Part shown: one piece after another, positions 1 through 11,015 of the stretch
Layout: each line of letters opens with the position of its first letter
Numbering within the stretch: the stretch's first letter is position 1
Source: Petrosia ficiformis
Taxonomy: Eukaryota; Porifera; Demospongiae; Haplosclerida; Petrosiidae
Assembly (NCBI GenBank): GCA_947044365.1
Contig: OX345636.1
Coordinates: forward strand, 23,345,466-23,409,465
Direction: 5' to 3'
DNA length: 64,000 nt
The notes under the pieces: model-generated
What the model was told of the DNA's origin: nothing
The model's database searches: none
The model's input: only the letters and a program-made list of their open reading frames with translations
Program-made: the position numbers and the translations under genes

Positions 1-666
1 GCGAAATTTCTAAAGAAGTTCAGAACTTTTACTCGGTCGTCCTGGTTCAGGTAGACGAGTAAAATAACAGCTCAAGTGCTGGAATTGGTGGAAAGACAAA
101 TGCAGCTAGACGATGAAACAACAGCAGTCCAACTCCAGAAGATGCTACAAGATAACGTCACCCGCTGTCCTTGAAAACGATTCTCAGCTCCAGAAACAAT
201 GGACATTTTGAGGAAGCACGTATTGTCAGGTCATGAGGGAGGCGAATAAAGCGAAGAGATTAGAGTGGGCTATAGTAAACAAGACAGCAGCATTAAATGA
301 TGGATTTCAAGATGAAGTGTGGATGGACGACTGTAGCGTACAACTGGAGAGCCATAGATGATTTTGCTGGTTTGTTTGCTTCATTGCACTGGAATGCAAA
401 TTAACTTTGATATCTTTTTACAGACCAAAGCACCTTCCAAAAGGACATGTATATGGGCTGGAATAGGCCAAATGAATGCCACTGGGTACATTAGTATCCT
501 GGAAGTTGGACTGAAGCCGTTTATACGAGATGTAATTCCAGATGTGAAATTTAAGCAGGACAACGACCCTAAGCATACATCAAAACAAGCTCAGCGATGG
601 ATCAAAAAAGAAAATATAACTTTTTTTTGTGAATTTTCTCAAACTCACAAGCAATATGATGTGTGA
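1..666 (+). pseudogene. Tc1/mariner-type transposase relic
   Basis: Two overlapping open pieces (233-361 and 358-666) together resemble the catalytic part of a Tc1-like DDE transposase. The first piece carries DEVWMDDCSV, the usual surrounding of the first catalytic Asp. The second carries the classic second-Asp block FKQDNDPKHTSK near 550-585. The pieces are in different frames, with TGA ending the first at 359-361. Upstream of 233 only scattered helix-turn-helix-like coding can be seen, with stops. The third acidic residue region is not recognisable past 666. It is a dead fragment that probably begins left of the window. It lies 3' of the last visible SDA1 exon, so it may sit in an SDA1 intron. 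Confidence 0.8.
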
Positions 667-2720
667 AATTGAAAGGTCAATAGGTATGATTCTGACTGAC
701 AATTTCTGCGAAATAACAAGTGAACCAGATTCATATTCAAGTTCCAGTGAGGAGACAGCCGAGATGTTGGAGTTTGCTTTAGAAGATGCCTATACCTGTA
801 GCCCTTCCTTTTTTTTGAATGGTTGAGGTGATCCTGTACAAAGAACATCATTACTGGACAAAGAGCTCATGGATAATGAAAGCTTGGAAGGTGTGTATGT
901 GTGTACATGTATATCACAATTTTATGTACTGTGTTAATGTCTTGACCACAACCTTATTTATTACAGGTGAAGAAGATACAAGTGGAAATTCAGAAATCAA
1001 TTCAATTTTAGGTTGTGGTTTGCTTACAGGATGTGGAACAACTGATGTTGAATCTTCAGATAATGAAACCCCACCTACATGTAAAAAGTGACAACTAGAA
1101 GCTAAATCTAAGCGTGGTCGAAAGTACAAAATAGATGGAATTGGACATGGAGATGGAATTAAACGTGGCAATGGAAGAAGTCGAAGTGTTAAAAGAGGTT
1201 GTGGTCATGGTCAAGTTACTAAAAGTGGTTTGAAGGGCATATATGAGTCTGGTAGGTAAGTTATTTCCTCACAGTGGTATTAAATGTTCAGGTTGGTAAT
1301 TACTAGGGCTGGGACGCTTACCTTTGGAATGCTTGCTTATAATAAGTATGCTATGTTGTAGGGGTGGGTGGTATACTGATATTTAGTTGAATTTTGGTAT
1401 TCATTTTCATACCACAGTATGGCATCACAAAAGTTTGCATACCAAAATACACTGTTAATTAAACAATTAGTGTGCCATACCCATAATTCGTAATTCATAA
1501 TTCATGAATCATTTGATGTAACGAGGAGGCTTGGTATCTAAGGGGTGGGATATATGGGTCAATGATTGTAATAATGAATGTTTTATCTATAGCAATGACA
1601 AGGTCTTTTTGTTTCATTCCTGTAGTGAAATTAAATGGAACTATGGAAAAGTAATTACTTCTATACAACGTAAACCTTCTCCTAGAAAACTCCCTCGATT
1701 TATCTATCCTAGTGGCCCTTCACGTCACACTTAAAATGTAAACACTCCTCTGCAAGTGGTACAGCCTTTTCTAATGAATGTACATATATTTTTTGATTCT
1801 ATTGTTCAGCAAACAAATTAATTTGCATCACGAAAAGGTGTGATATTGCACTTCTGTTTAGTTGAAATCATTTCTAGGACACAATATTGCAATGGGAATG
1901 TTGCGTCTACCACAAATTCATGATTATTGGGCTTGTAATCATGTTTTGCCCACTCCTTTGTTCCCATCAATAATGTCGAGATCGTTTTATATTGATAATG
2001 CAATCCATATACATGTACATGTGTTTAGAAGACTTTACTTTACAAAAGCAAAAAGGCAAGTCAGGATATGATCCTTTATTCAAAGTTAGGTCATTGATTA
2101 ATTATTTGACTGCAGTTTTTTCATAATATTATCAACCTTCCAGATTTACAAGTATCGATGAGATGATGATAGGGACTCATTGTCGTGTTTCTTTCTTACA
2201 ATACATTCCTAAAAAGCCCATCTGATTCAGTACAGAAGTTTGGATTAATTCAGAGGCAAAAAAGTGGATATGTTCTAAACTTTCAATTACATGTATATAC
2301 AGATTCTGAGAGTACAACCAGAGAAAAAGGTCTAGAACATAGATTTGTTATGAATCTAATGGAGTCTTATCAGGGAAAAGGGCAGTGTGTGATCTTAAGC
2401 CCAATGGTGAGACTAAGTAAGAGTAATCGTAAAGGCTATGGAAGTGATTCTAAACCCAATAGTGAAACTAACAGTGTATCAGGTACATGTACCCTTTGTT
2501 TCATCACTTCCAAGGACAAGAAACTGCAGTTGTATTGTGGCGTGACCGTAAAGATGTTTTTGCCTTGAGTACCATCCATAATGAATCAACTACCTCAATT
2601 ATGAAGCATCTCAAAGGCAGCCACAAAAAAAGACCGATTGCCTGTCCCACTATTATTACCGATTACAACATGTACATGAGTGGGGTTGATCTCTCTTGTC
2701 TGAAACACAATAAAATTATA
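629..2720 (+). pseudogene. piggyBac-type transposase relic
   Basis: Degraded piggyBac-like transposase. An acidic, Ser/Glu-rich N-terminal stretch (629-826, then 970-1090) is typical of the family. Around 2156-2215 the reading DEMMIGTHCRVSFLQYIPKK matches the conserved core that contains a catalytic Asp region. A frame change near 2255 leads to GYVLNFQLHVYTDSES. Farther on, DRKDVFALSTIHN (about 2540-2580) and DYNMYMSGVDLS (about 2660-2695) are the hallmark C-terminal catalytic block. Several stops and frame changes, plus unrelated sequence at about 1310-2090, break it. No terminal repeats with TTAA could be assigned. Confidence 0.8.
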
Positions 2721-2828
2721 GTTATTTGTTTTTCTGCTTTTGTTACCTTTTTTGAGATTTCTTTTATGTTTTGCAATGCATTTCAGCTACAACAGCTATT
2801 AAATGCATTTTCCACAAGCTAATTTAAT

Positions 2829-3036
2829 CGCGCTGGTCTACTGCAGCTCAAGCATGTGTTCATTAATGTGCTACATCCATTAATTGACAGAGCCCCTGGA
2901 ATGACACAACTTCCTTAACTACAATGTACAATGTATGTACATGTATACAATATGTACATGTATGTACATGTATGTGACACAAGCAAATAAATACATGTAT
3001 ATAGAGTTCAAATCCATGGAAAGAAATCACAGGTTG
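2829..3036 (+). repeat. D1 dispersed element, right-half copy
   Basis: Shares with the other D1 copies the order 'cattaattgacagagcccc', 'aacttccttaacta', a TACATGTA-rich spacer, and 'ccatggaaagaaatcaca'. It lacks the left end with its inverted repeat. It abuts SDA1 exon 4. Confidence 0.6.
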
Positions 3037-3100
3037 TATAAAAAGTAACAGTTACACATACATGTACATACATGCAGATAAACACTGATACATACTGTAC

Positions 3101-6100
3101 CTGTCTGGTGGAATGTAATTTCTGTTCCTCATCAAGATTAAAGCTCTACAGAGAACCTATACAGAATAGAAGTATTTATAATTAAAGATAGAATGAACAC
3201 TGTGCTACATGTATGCAGAACCCTCACTACTGTGGCCTGTTGATTAGTAATGTGATTAAGAATATTAATGTTGTTGATTTTTTGACTTGATGTGCTATTT
3301 ACTGTGCACAAAAAACAATCAATTATACTTACATGTTTCTTGGAGTAGCTACATGTACATTAGTAGAGGCAAAATGTGCAATTTCTAAATTCTATATAAT
3401 TACATTCTCATGCCTCAAGTGCTATATCAGTTTATAAACACAGAGCCTGAGAGCCATGGGAACAAGGCTGAGGTGACTATAAGCTTCATAATGCACAAAT
3501 ACAACTAATATCATGCACTTTAATGAAGACACAAACCACAGAGTGCCAGTATCACTAACCACAGTGTATATACATGTATCAAATCACAACACTTAATTCC
3601 CTTATTTTAGACAATGTTTCTACAAAATTCACATCTACATGGTACATCGTAATTTGCACTCATTTCTGATCATATACATTAACAATCCACATTCATGTGT
3701 ACATACACACATGGCTGATTAGTATTTTTCTAAGCCATTGTAACTTTTTCAAGCCATGATGGCTGATTGTCATTTTTCTAAGCCACTGTGGTTGATGGTT
3801 GGTTTGATATTTTCTAAGCCTTATGTGGCTGTGTTATATGACTTTTCTATGCCATTGTGGCGTGGCTGCTAGTTTGTTGTGTTTGTTTCTTGATTGTTTC
3901 TATGCCTTTTGCTAGCATGCTAGGCACGTGAAGTTTCATGTACATGTGCATGTACTACATACCATTCGCACATCTGGATGTAACACAGTAGCCTGCTGTT
4001 TCAACAGAGTCTGAAGATCATCAGGAAAACTCTTCATTTCTTCTGCATAAGACTGAGATACCTAAAATATTAATAATTCATTACAAGTGATTCAATTCAG
4101 TAAACATGGGAACATGTAATTCCAAAAATACACTCAATTCTGTCGTCTATGGCAAAGAACAAGACATTGTTTCGAGCACTATTACAAGATACTACATTGC
4201 ATACAATGCAGAAAGCTCCATCAACCCAACAAAATATACTAACTTGTGTCAACTAGGTATACATGTATATCCCCAAAATATATATAATAGTTGTTTCATG
4301 CTAATTAATTATGGCAACCACTGCGATCATGTCAAGTTTGAAATAAACACAATCATACACAATCAAAATTATATGTATATAATTTGAATGCCTCAAGAGG
4401 AAGGCAAATTGATTCATATGGCTTAAATCAAAGGAATATAATTAAAACAAATAACTACATGTACATGTGTTAAGGATAATAAAAAACGTAATGTACATGT
4501 ACATTGTACATAAACATGTAGGGATATCAAAATGAACAAGAATGGGATGGTACATTAGCAACAGACTTGGGTCAAACACAGAGTATTTGTATTTAGTCGT
4601 ATTTAAATACATTTTAAAGTATTTGTATTTTGAAGTTTGACAACATCAAGTATTTGTATTTGTAATTAAAATACATCACAAAAGTATTTCAAATACAGCC
4701 AAATACTTTGATTTAGTAATTGAGAGAGAATGCTTTATCTTTAGGAGCTATACCTTCTCACCATATGCTTTCACTACTGCGTATTAAATAATCGCTTTGT
4801 GGTTTGGACAGTGTGTAAATGTTGTATGACATCATCGTGGTATTAACTTAACTCTCAAAAAAAAGGTTCCTATAGAATAATACATCTCTGCAGAACATTA
4901 TAACCATACAATAGATAGGAGAATACAATAGAAGGTACACACAGGTACACAATAAGGATACTGGGTATCGATACCAAATCCTGGTAGGGATGGGCTATAT
5001 ATCAAAATGAACGATAATTTATCGATATTTCCAATATCAATACGGTATCAATATCGGGAGTACATTTGATAGGTGATTCGATATGATAGCCACGCCCACA
5101 TAACCTTAATAATAGTTAAATAAGTAGTAGTTAATTATAACAGATTATTAAAATATTCAATAGAATTCAAACTTCCCGTGTAGTGGCGCGTACCAGCTGT
5201 GTTATAATAACTGTTCAGCAAGGCTGGTGAACTACTTTCCATCAGGAGAAGCCGAAACATGTCGACATGTTTCTGTTTCTGAACAAAAACACTTATTAAA
5301 TTAGAATGGTAGTTATTTTGTAGTTAATTAACTATTAAATGGGTGTGGTTTAATATCATATCGAAAACATATCAATTATCACAATCATTTTGGCAAATAT
5401 CGATAAATATCACATCGTTTGAAAATTTCCTATATCGCCCATCCCTAAATCCTGGTATCGGGTATTGAAACCACACCTCTAAATGACATCATAATTGACG
5501 GTCATGCCCCTTTCAATATTTACATGTAATAACTATTAATTAACCAATTAATAACATTATTCAGCTGCTGCATGCACTTGACCACTTTATTCAGCTGCAT
5601 CAACTTCATTCAAGATTTCAAACTTCAGTCTTGATAGTGAAGGAGCCTAAAGAGGGAACTATGGCAACCTCGATGGCAACTAAAAGACCAAGGAGTGCCT
5701 GCTGGGAGAAGGAAGGTGAATCTGCTGCATGTCTGATAGGGCAGTGCAAAGCGAAGGTTAAGCATACGGGTAATACCAGCAACTCGCTTAAACACTTTCG
5801 TTCATGCCATCTGGAGGAATAGAAAAAAGTGCATTGCAGAAAGGCAGCAAACCAGTAAAAAAAACGAAGACATCAGAAGACACTAATACGGATTTGAATT
5901 AGAGAAATAAATTTTATGCGGTAAGTGATATCCTATAAATTAATAGTTGATACATGTATATCATGTTTTATTGTTTTTAATTATAATATTTCACAGTTAT
6001 TATGATGGTATATACACATGTACAGATATTACTATGTCATTGTCACGAAAATACCCGCAGGATTCCACTAGGTGTAAAAGGTTAAATAGCGCATTAATAA

Positions 6101-9100
6101 AAATGATTGCAACAGACTTACAGCCAATTTCTATAGTAGAAGACAAAGGATTTCTCAGGTATACATCCCTCCTTGATCAACGCTACATGCCCCGAGCAGG
6201 AGAACTATCACCAGGAGGTTGCTACCTGAAAAATACAAGGAAGTCAAGTCAAATTTAAAGGAAAAGCTGACAAAGACATCAACTATTGCCCTTACAAAGG
6301 ACACCTGGAGTTCTCGACAAGGCCTTTCATACTGCTGTCTAACAGCACACACAATAAAAGAGAGTTGGAAACTCGAAAGTTATCTGCTAGAAACATTTAA
6401 CTTTAACACAGACCATTCTGGACAAAATATAGCATCTGAATTCACAAGGGTTGTCAGTGAATGCTGCATAACCGATAATGCCTCCAACATGACCTCTGGA
6501 ATTCAAAAGGCAGGGTGGAACCACTTACCGTGTTTTGCACATACCCTAAACCTGGTGGTCCAAGTGGCTGTCAACACAGAACCAGTCTTGTCAAAGCTAC
6601 AAGAAAAGTGTAAACACATCATTGCACATTTTCACAGAAGTACAAAATCTTCCGAGAAACTACGGAGTGTTCAACAACAGCTAAACTTGCCTCAGCTAAA
6701 AAGTTAATCCAAGACGTTGTTACAAGGTGGAACTCCACTTACTTGATGTTCAAGCGAGTAATCACACAACATGAAGCAATCACCACAATACTATGCTTGC
6801 TATATACATGTAAAGCAGAAATGTGCATCTCTGTGGAAGGAAGGGGGAACATTAGTCAAACTCTCACTCTACTTAAACTATTTCTTCAAGGCACTGAAGA
6901 AATAAGTGGGCAAAAGTACTATCTATGATAATACTTTTGACAAGGCTGCTTCTGAAGGCAACCTCTGCTGGTCCAGATATTCCGCTTCGCCACCTATTGG
7001 TTCAAGAACTGAATAAACACTATTCCCAGGTTAGATCCCCGATTTAAGAAGCTAGCATTTGCTGACAGCTCTGCTATTGACAACAGAATACGACAGTTGA
7101 AAGGTGAAGTGCTAACTCTGATTACCAACAATCCAACATCAGGTGACCTGTCTCAAGACCGTGAGGAAGAGCAACCCACTCAGACAGTAAATAGCTTATG
7201 GGCTACATGTATATTCGACGAAAAGGTAACAAGGGCAACTTCTCACAAGAATGACGGTACTGATGCTTTTCTTGAGGTGAAAAGATACTTTGAGACAAGG
7301 AATATTGAGAGAAAGGTCATCCACTGTTATGGTGGAAAGAAAATGGGCCTCAGTTTCCTCATGCTATGCAAGTTGCAAGTAAATACCTTGCAATTCCGGG
7401 ATCATCAGTTCCATCAGGGCAACTCTTCTCCAAAGCAGGTGAATTGATATCCCAGAGGAGAAACCAGCTTAAACCCAAGAACATGGACACAATTCTTTTT
7501 TTTAAACAAAAACCTAGCTTGACTATATAGTGACTACTTGATACTCTCGATAGTGATAATTATTAATTTTTATTAACTTTATAGTCAATTACATTTGTGC
7601 GCATGCGCACTTGGACAGTACTCGTTAAGGTACTCAATACAGTCAAAACCGATCCAAAAACTACTCGGTATCGGTATCGGTATCGGTATCGAAATGAATC
7701 GCCCACCTCTAGTACACAACCATGTACATGTACATGAAGATATATGGAGAACAAAGTACCCCTATATGTGATTGTTTTGTGGTGTCCAACATTCATTAAT
7801 CATGGCTGACTTTCTCATGGCTGAAGAACAACAGCCTACTATAGTTATTATTTTAGGAATATATTTCACCTACAATGATTATTTGTTTCAGTTACTAAGC
7901 TTTCTTCCTGCTGATCTGTAGAGCTGGAGTGCATGTTCTATTACACGCCACATCTATTAATTGACAGAGGTCCACGGAATAACACAGCTTACATGTACAC
8001 ACACATAACACAAACATACATGTACATGTACATAGAATCAACACTGTGGAAAACAATTATAGGTACATTGTATGTCCATGCTGCCGAGCCATAATAAATA
8101 ATTAAACCCACTTGGTCCTAAAGCCAGAGCTGTTTGATGTTATACAATGTATCTTGCTAGACTCGGTGTTGACAGAGAGCCTTGACTTTAGCACCTTGGT
8201 GTGTAAATTTGTTGAATACACTTCAAAGCCATGGTATAATTATAATAGACTGTTTTACATTCCCACAAATAATTGTTCACGAATGTACAAAATATTATTA
8301 TTAGTTGAAACTTCTTTGTATCATGGTAAGAGGACGTCAGTGAAAAGGTAATCTATGAAGGAGTAGTAAGTATTAATTTGGTAGAAATTTGGTACAGTGA
8401 CAAAGTAAACAGCTGGATAAGCACGCACAAATGACTTAGAACACACATGATGCATATACGTGCAATTGTGCATACTATGCACATATAATTATTGTGAGTG
8501 TAACTTTGTGTAAAGTTATGGCTGATCAATTGCCACTCTACAAGACCATGCATAGGCTTATCCTCCCTCTATACATTTTCTAGTGAAAGCATGTACAAAA
8601 GGGAGCTTTTCCAGTAAAACAATTCCTTTACTTTTCCACCATTTTATATATACAGATGTCTTACATTTGGTATCCAGGAAGAACTATCATAACAGCCAAA
8701 TAGAGATTGAAGGAAGCACAAAATCAACAAGATAATGAAAAACGTATCCCTATAATTGCTTTATGATGACTACATATCTGATGGCACTAGTGTCTCTACA
8801 ATTCTGTTTATTCGAAATCTGGGGCCTGAAGAAAGTCTAACTGCAGTCTAACTGAGTGCAAGTTACTGAAATGCTCTCTCAAGGTTCTAAATGACAACTT
8901 CCTCATGTCTGAAACTCAATAACTCATTATACTTACTTGTTAAAGATTCCTGCATCATTTTTATACTGTTTCTCTGCTGTATACAACAGTTATTGGCAGC
9001 TTACATTCTTCCTGCTCACACACCACACATTAATTGACCATTTTCAGACTAACCAACAATCCTAATCCCCAAGCCCCCACCCCCCCCAACCAATTAACGC

Positions 9101-10378
9101 AACTTCCTTAACTACGCATACCCGCACAAGTGTATATACACTGTACATGTATATACACATGTATATAGTTCAAACCCATGGGAAACCAATTATAGAGATG
9201 GCCGTAGGGGCCATAAAAACAAGTGTATATAAAGAAAAAAAAACATCCCTATGATTGCTTTACAAATTTAAGTGAAGATAAAAGTATCCCTATGACTGCT
9301 TTGTGGTGTCCAGCATTCAGTAATCATGGCTGACTTTATCAAGCATGAAAGACAACATGATAACGTACATGTATCTACTTAAGAAGTTAAATTAAACACA
9401 TAAGTATATTTATATCTGTAAGAATGATATTACCTGTGCAAGAAACATGACCAGGTCTTGTAAAGTCTTGGAATCTTGACATGGATTTAGAAGAAAAAGT
9501 TGAAGAAGAGCTTTGTAATGATGATACTGGAGCTGAAACTAAAGTGTAAAAACAATACTGAATACAATGTTTGTCTTAATTATACAAGGAGGAAGTCTGT
9601 CTGGTAAATCGAGTTGCTTTTTCTGTCCCATCTAACCACAAAGGTTGGTACATTTTTTAATTGTATAAATAGTTATTACTCATTCCACTATTTATGCCAA
9701 CAACGTACATGTATGTGGAAAAACATTTATCCCTACAATTGCTTTGTAGTGTCCAAAATTCATTTATCATGAGAATTTATGACTGACTTTCTCATGCCTA
9801 AAGCACAACACCCTACTATACTTATCATTTAGATTATCTGCTCTTCTACATTTTAAAGAACTTTAGGAACACTATATCCGATAGAACAGCTATGTACACT
9901 ACAAGCAGTTTTCTTTCTCCTGCTCATCAAGCACACATTATATTACTTGCCATGCCTATTAATTCACCAAGACCCCTGGAATGACCCAAGTTCCTTAACT
10001 ACGTATACAATGCATACGCAAACTTAATATATAAATATAGAATTACATCGAATCAAAGATAACTAATAAACAAACAGCCAGCATCCAATAACAAAAATGG
10101 GAGGAGTCTGGCTCATGTGAATTTATGGCATATATATAGATCCGGAATTCCTACAAAGCCATGTTCCAATGTATGCCATTTGACAAGCAGTAAGTCCAAA
10201 ACATTAGTTAACTTAAATATTCTAGGATTTGACACAATTACAATTAATGTCAATATCATAAGCACAAAACAAGTAGTACCTCTTCATAATATGATTGAGG
10301 ATCTCTCTTTATTAGATTCTGTAGCTGAGGTAAATTTGTAGGTAACTGGTTGCTCTGTCTTGAAGTACTACAATCCAT
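3101..10378 (-). CDS. SDAD1: SDA1 homolog, N-terminal four exons (5' part of gene)
   Basis: SDA1 family proteins act in the nucleolus in 60S ribosomal subunit maturation and export. Exons read on the minus strand: 10378-10280, 9532-9434, 4061-3963 and 3156-3101, all with GT-AG borders. The first three are exactly 99 nt (33 codons, phase 0); the fourth is 56 nt and ends in phase 2. The protein opens [20 protein letters not shown], and [12 protein letters not shown] is the family's N-terminal signature. Then come [25 protein letters not shown], a segment ending TVLHPDVRM, and [12 protein letters not shown]. Human SDAD1 is about 690 residues, so only about 118 residues are here; the rest should lie left of position 1. 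Intron 2 (4062-9433) is a transposon trap. The start is the only ATG before the conserved block. Confidence 0.9.
3710..3920. repeat. Degenerate tandem repeat
   Basis: About five diverged units built on 'tttttctaagcca' followed by 'tgtggctgat', spaced 35-60 bp apart, within SDA1 intron 3. No coding potential seen. Confidence 0.55.
4560..4700. repeat. Imperfect inverted/tandem 'aagtatttgtattt' repeat
   Basis: The word aagtatttgtattt and its complement recur several times over 140 bp, like the sub-terminal region of a hAT-type non-autonomous element. Ends were not identified. Confidence 0.4.
4985..5447. mobile_element. hAT MITE with perfect 8-bp target duplication
   Basis: Terminal inverted repeats TAGGGATGGGC (left) and GCCCATCCCTA (right) bound a 463-bp AT-rich element rich in 'tatcgata' words. 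It is flanked by identical 8-bp copies of AATCCTGG at 4977-4984 and 5448-5455. An 8-bp duplication and TAGGG-type ends are diagnostic of hAT elements. It carries no transposase. It lies just 5' of a hAT transposase relic, but its ends differ from the terminus seen there at about 7711, so it need not be that element's derivative. Confidence 0.88.
5661..7530 (+). pseudogene. hAT transposase relic (BED finger, ZBED-like)
   Basis: Open pieces in changing frames reconstruct a hAT transposase order. A BED zinc finger comes first (5661-5822, with CKAKVKHT and LKHFRSCH). Then a ZBED-like block with [17 protein letters not shown] (about 6100-6160). The catalytic core region has [14 protein letters not shown] (about 6295-6340) and [12 protein letters not shown] followed by [10 protein letters not shown] (about 6470-6560). 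Last is the C-terminal dimerisation block with [20 protein letters not shown] (about 7345-7410) and [15 protein letters not shown]. At least four frame changes and stops make it non-functional. A candidate right terminus 'gcccacctcta' lies at 7701-7711, after a GGTATC tandem at about 7667-7690. Confidence 0.88.
7667..7711. repeat. GGTATC tandem and probable hAT right end
   Basis: Four copies of ggtatc are followed by gaaatgaatcgcccacctcta, a typical hAT terminus. A matching left terminus was not found with certainty. Confidence 0.5.
7738..8078 (+). repeat. D1 dispersed element copy
   Basis: Left end 'cccctatatgtgattgttttgtggtgtcc'-like sequence through 'cattaattgacagagg' to 'ctgtggaaaacaattatagg'. 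Diverged but in the same order as other D1 copies. Lies in SDA1 intron 2. Confidence 0.65.
8727..9217 (+). repeat. D1 dispersed element copy, both ends present
   Basis: The left inverted repeat gtatccctataattgcttt (about 8744-8762) pairs with aaaccaattatagagatg (9183-9200). The right end continues into a short hairpin around 'ggccgtaggggcc' and 'ataaaaac'. Its middle closely matches the copy at 62484-62886 ('gatggcactagtgtctctac', 'ggggcctgaaga'). Confidence 0.75.
9226..9372 (+). repeat. D1 dispersed element, left fragment
   Basis: Directly abuts the previous copy. Shows 'aaaaacatccctatgattgcttt', then a repeated 'gtatccctatgactgctttgtggtgtcc', and ends after about 140 bp. Confidence 0.6.
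9712..10050 (+). repeat. D1 dispersed element copy in SDA1 intron 1
   Basis: Begins 'atccctacaattgctttgtagtgtcc' and runs through 'gatagaacagctatg' to 'aagttccttaactacgtatac'. The right inverted repeat is lost. Confidence 0.65.
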
Positions 10379-10423
10379 TTCTTGTTTGCTTTTTTTTTGT
10401 AATTTGTACACCACGTTACGAAG

Positions 10424-10429
10424 CACGTG
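10424..10429. promoter_or_regulatory. E-box CACGTG upstream of SDA1 start
   Basis: A canonical palindromic CACGTG lies 46 bp upstream of the SDA1 ATG, inside the imperfect palindrome ccacgttacgaagcacgtgg. E-boxes bound by Myc/Max mark ribosome-biogenesis promoters in animals. That this one acts so is inference. Confidence 0.45.
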
Positions 10430-10459
10430 GTTTTACTGGTTTACTTCATTAATTAATTA

Positions 10460-11015
10460 TTATAAAAGCGTGACATCACTGAGACACTGACATGATTCAT
10501 GATGACTGTGGGAGTGGGTTCTATCGTCACTCCCCACTAGGCCTTGTCACATTATGCTTAAAAATTCAGCTATTATGCTGTGCTCCTATGCTCTAAGAAT
10601 CACATTATTACGCTTCCCAGTCCTGATCATCATGCTCTCAATATCACCATTATGCTCATGTAAACTAACCTTTGACCTTGTCATGTGGTCTACCATGTGG
10701 CCAAAACAAACAGTATTTTGAGAGCCATTTTACACAATCTCAGCTATCTGTGTTTCAAGACTACATTAAAGTGGGAGTAATGCTTGAGTTTAACTGTATT
10801 AATTAAGTTTTGTACCACAATCACATTTGTTGAGTCATTATGCCCAAATATTTTGTTATGCTCAAGTCGGAAAGGATAGCTATTATCCTCAAATTTACCT
10901 ACTCCCACTATAATTATAGTGAATACATAAATAAAATTTATTATCATAAATAATATTTCGTTCAATTTTTATAGTTCAACACATACAAGTTGAACAAAAC
11001 ACATTGCAAAAATTA
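10460..11015. other. Intergenic, SDA1 promoter side to death-domain gene C 3' end
   Basis: About 555 bp between the SDA1 E-box and the gene C stop codon. Contains 'attatgct' repeats around 10550-10650 resembling other TE tails here. No convincing coding sequence. Confidence 0.5.
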
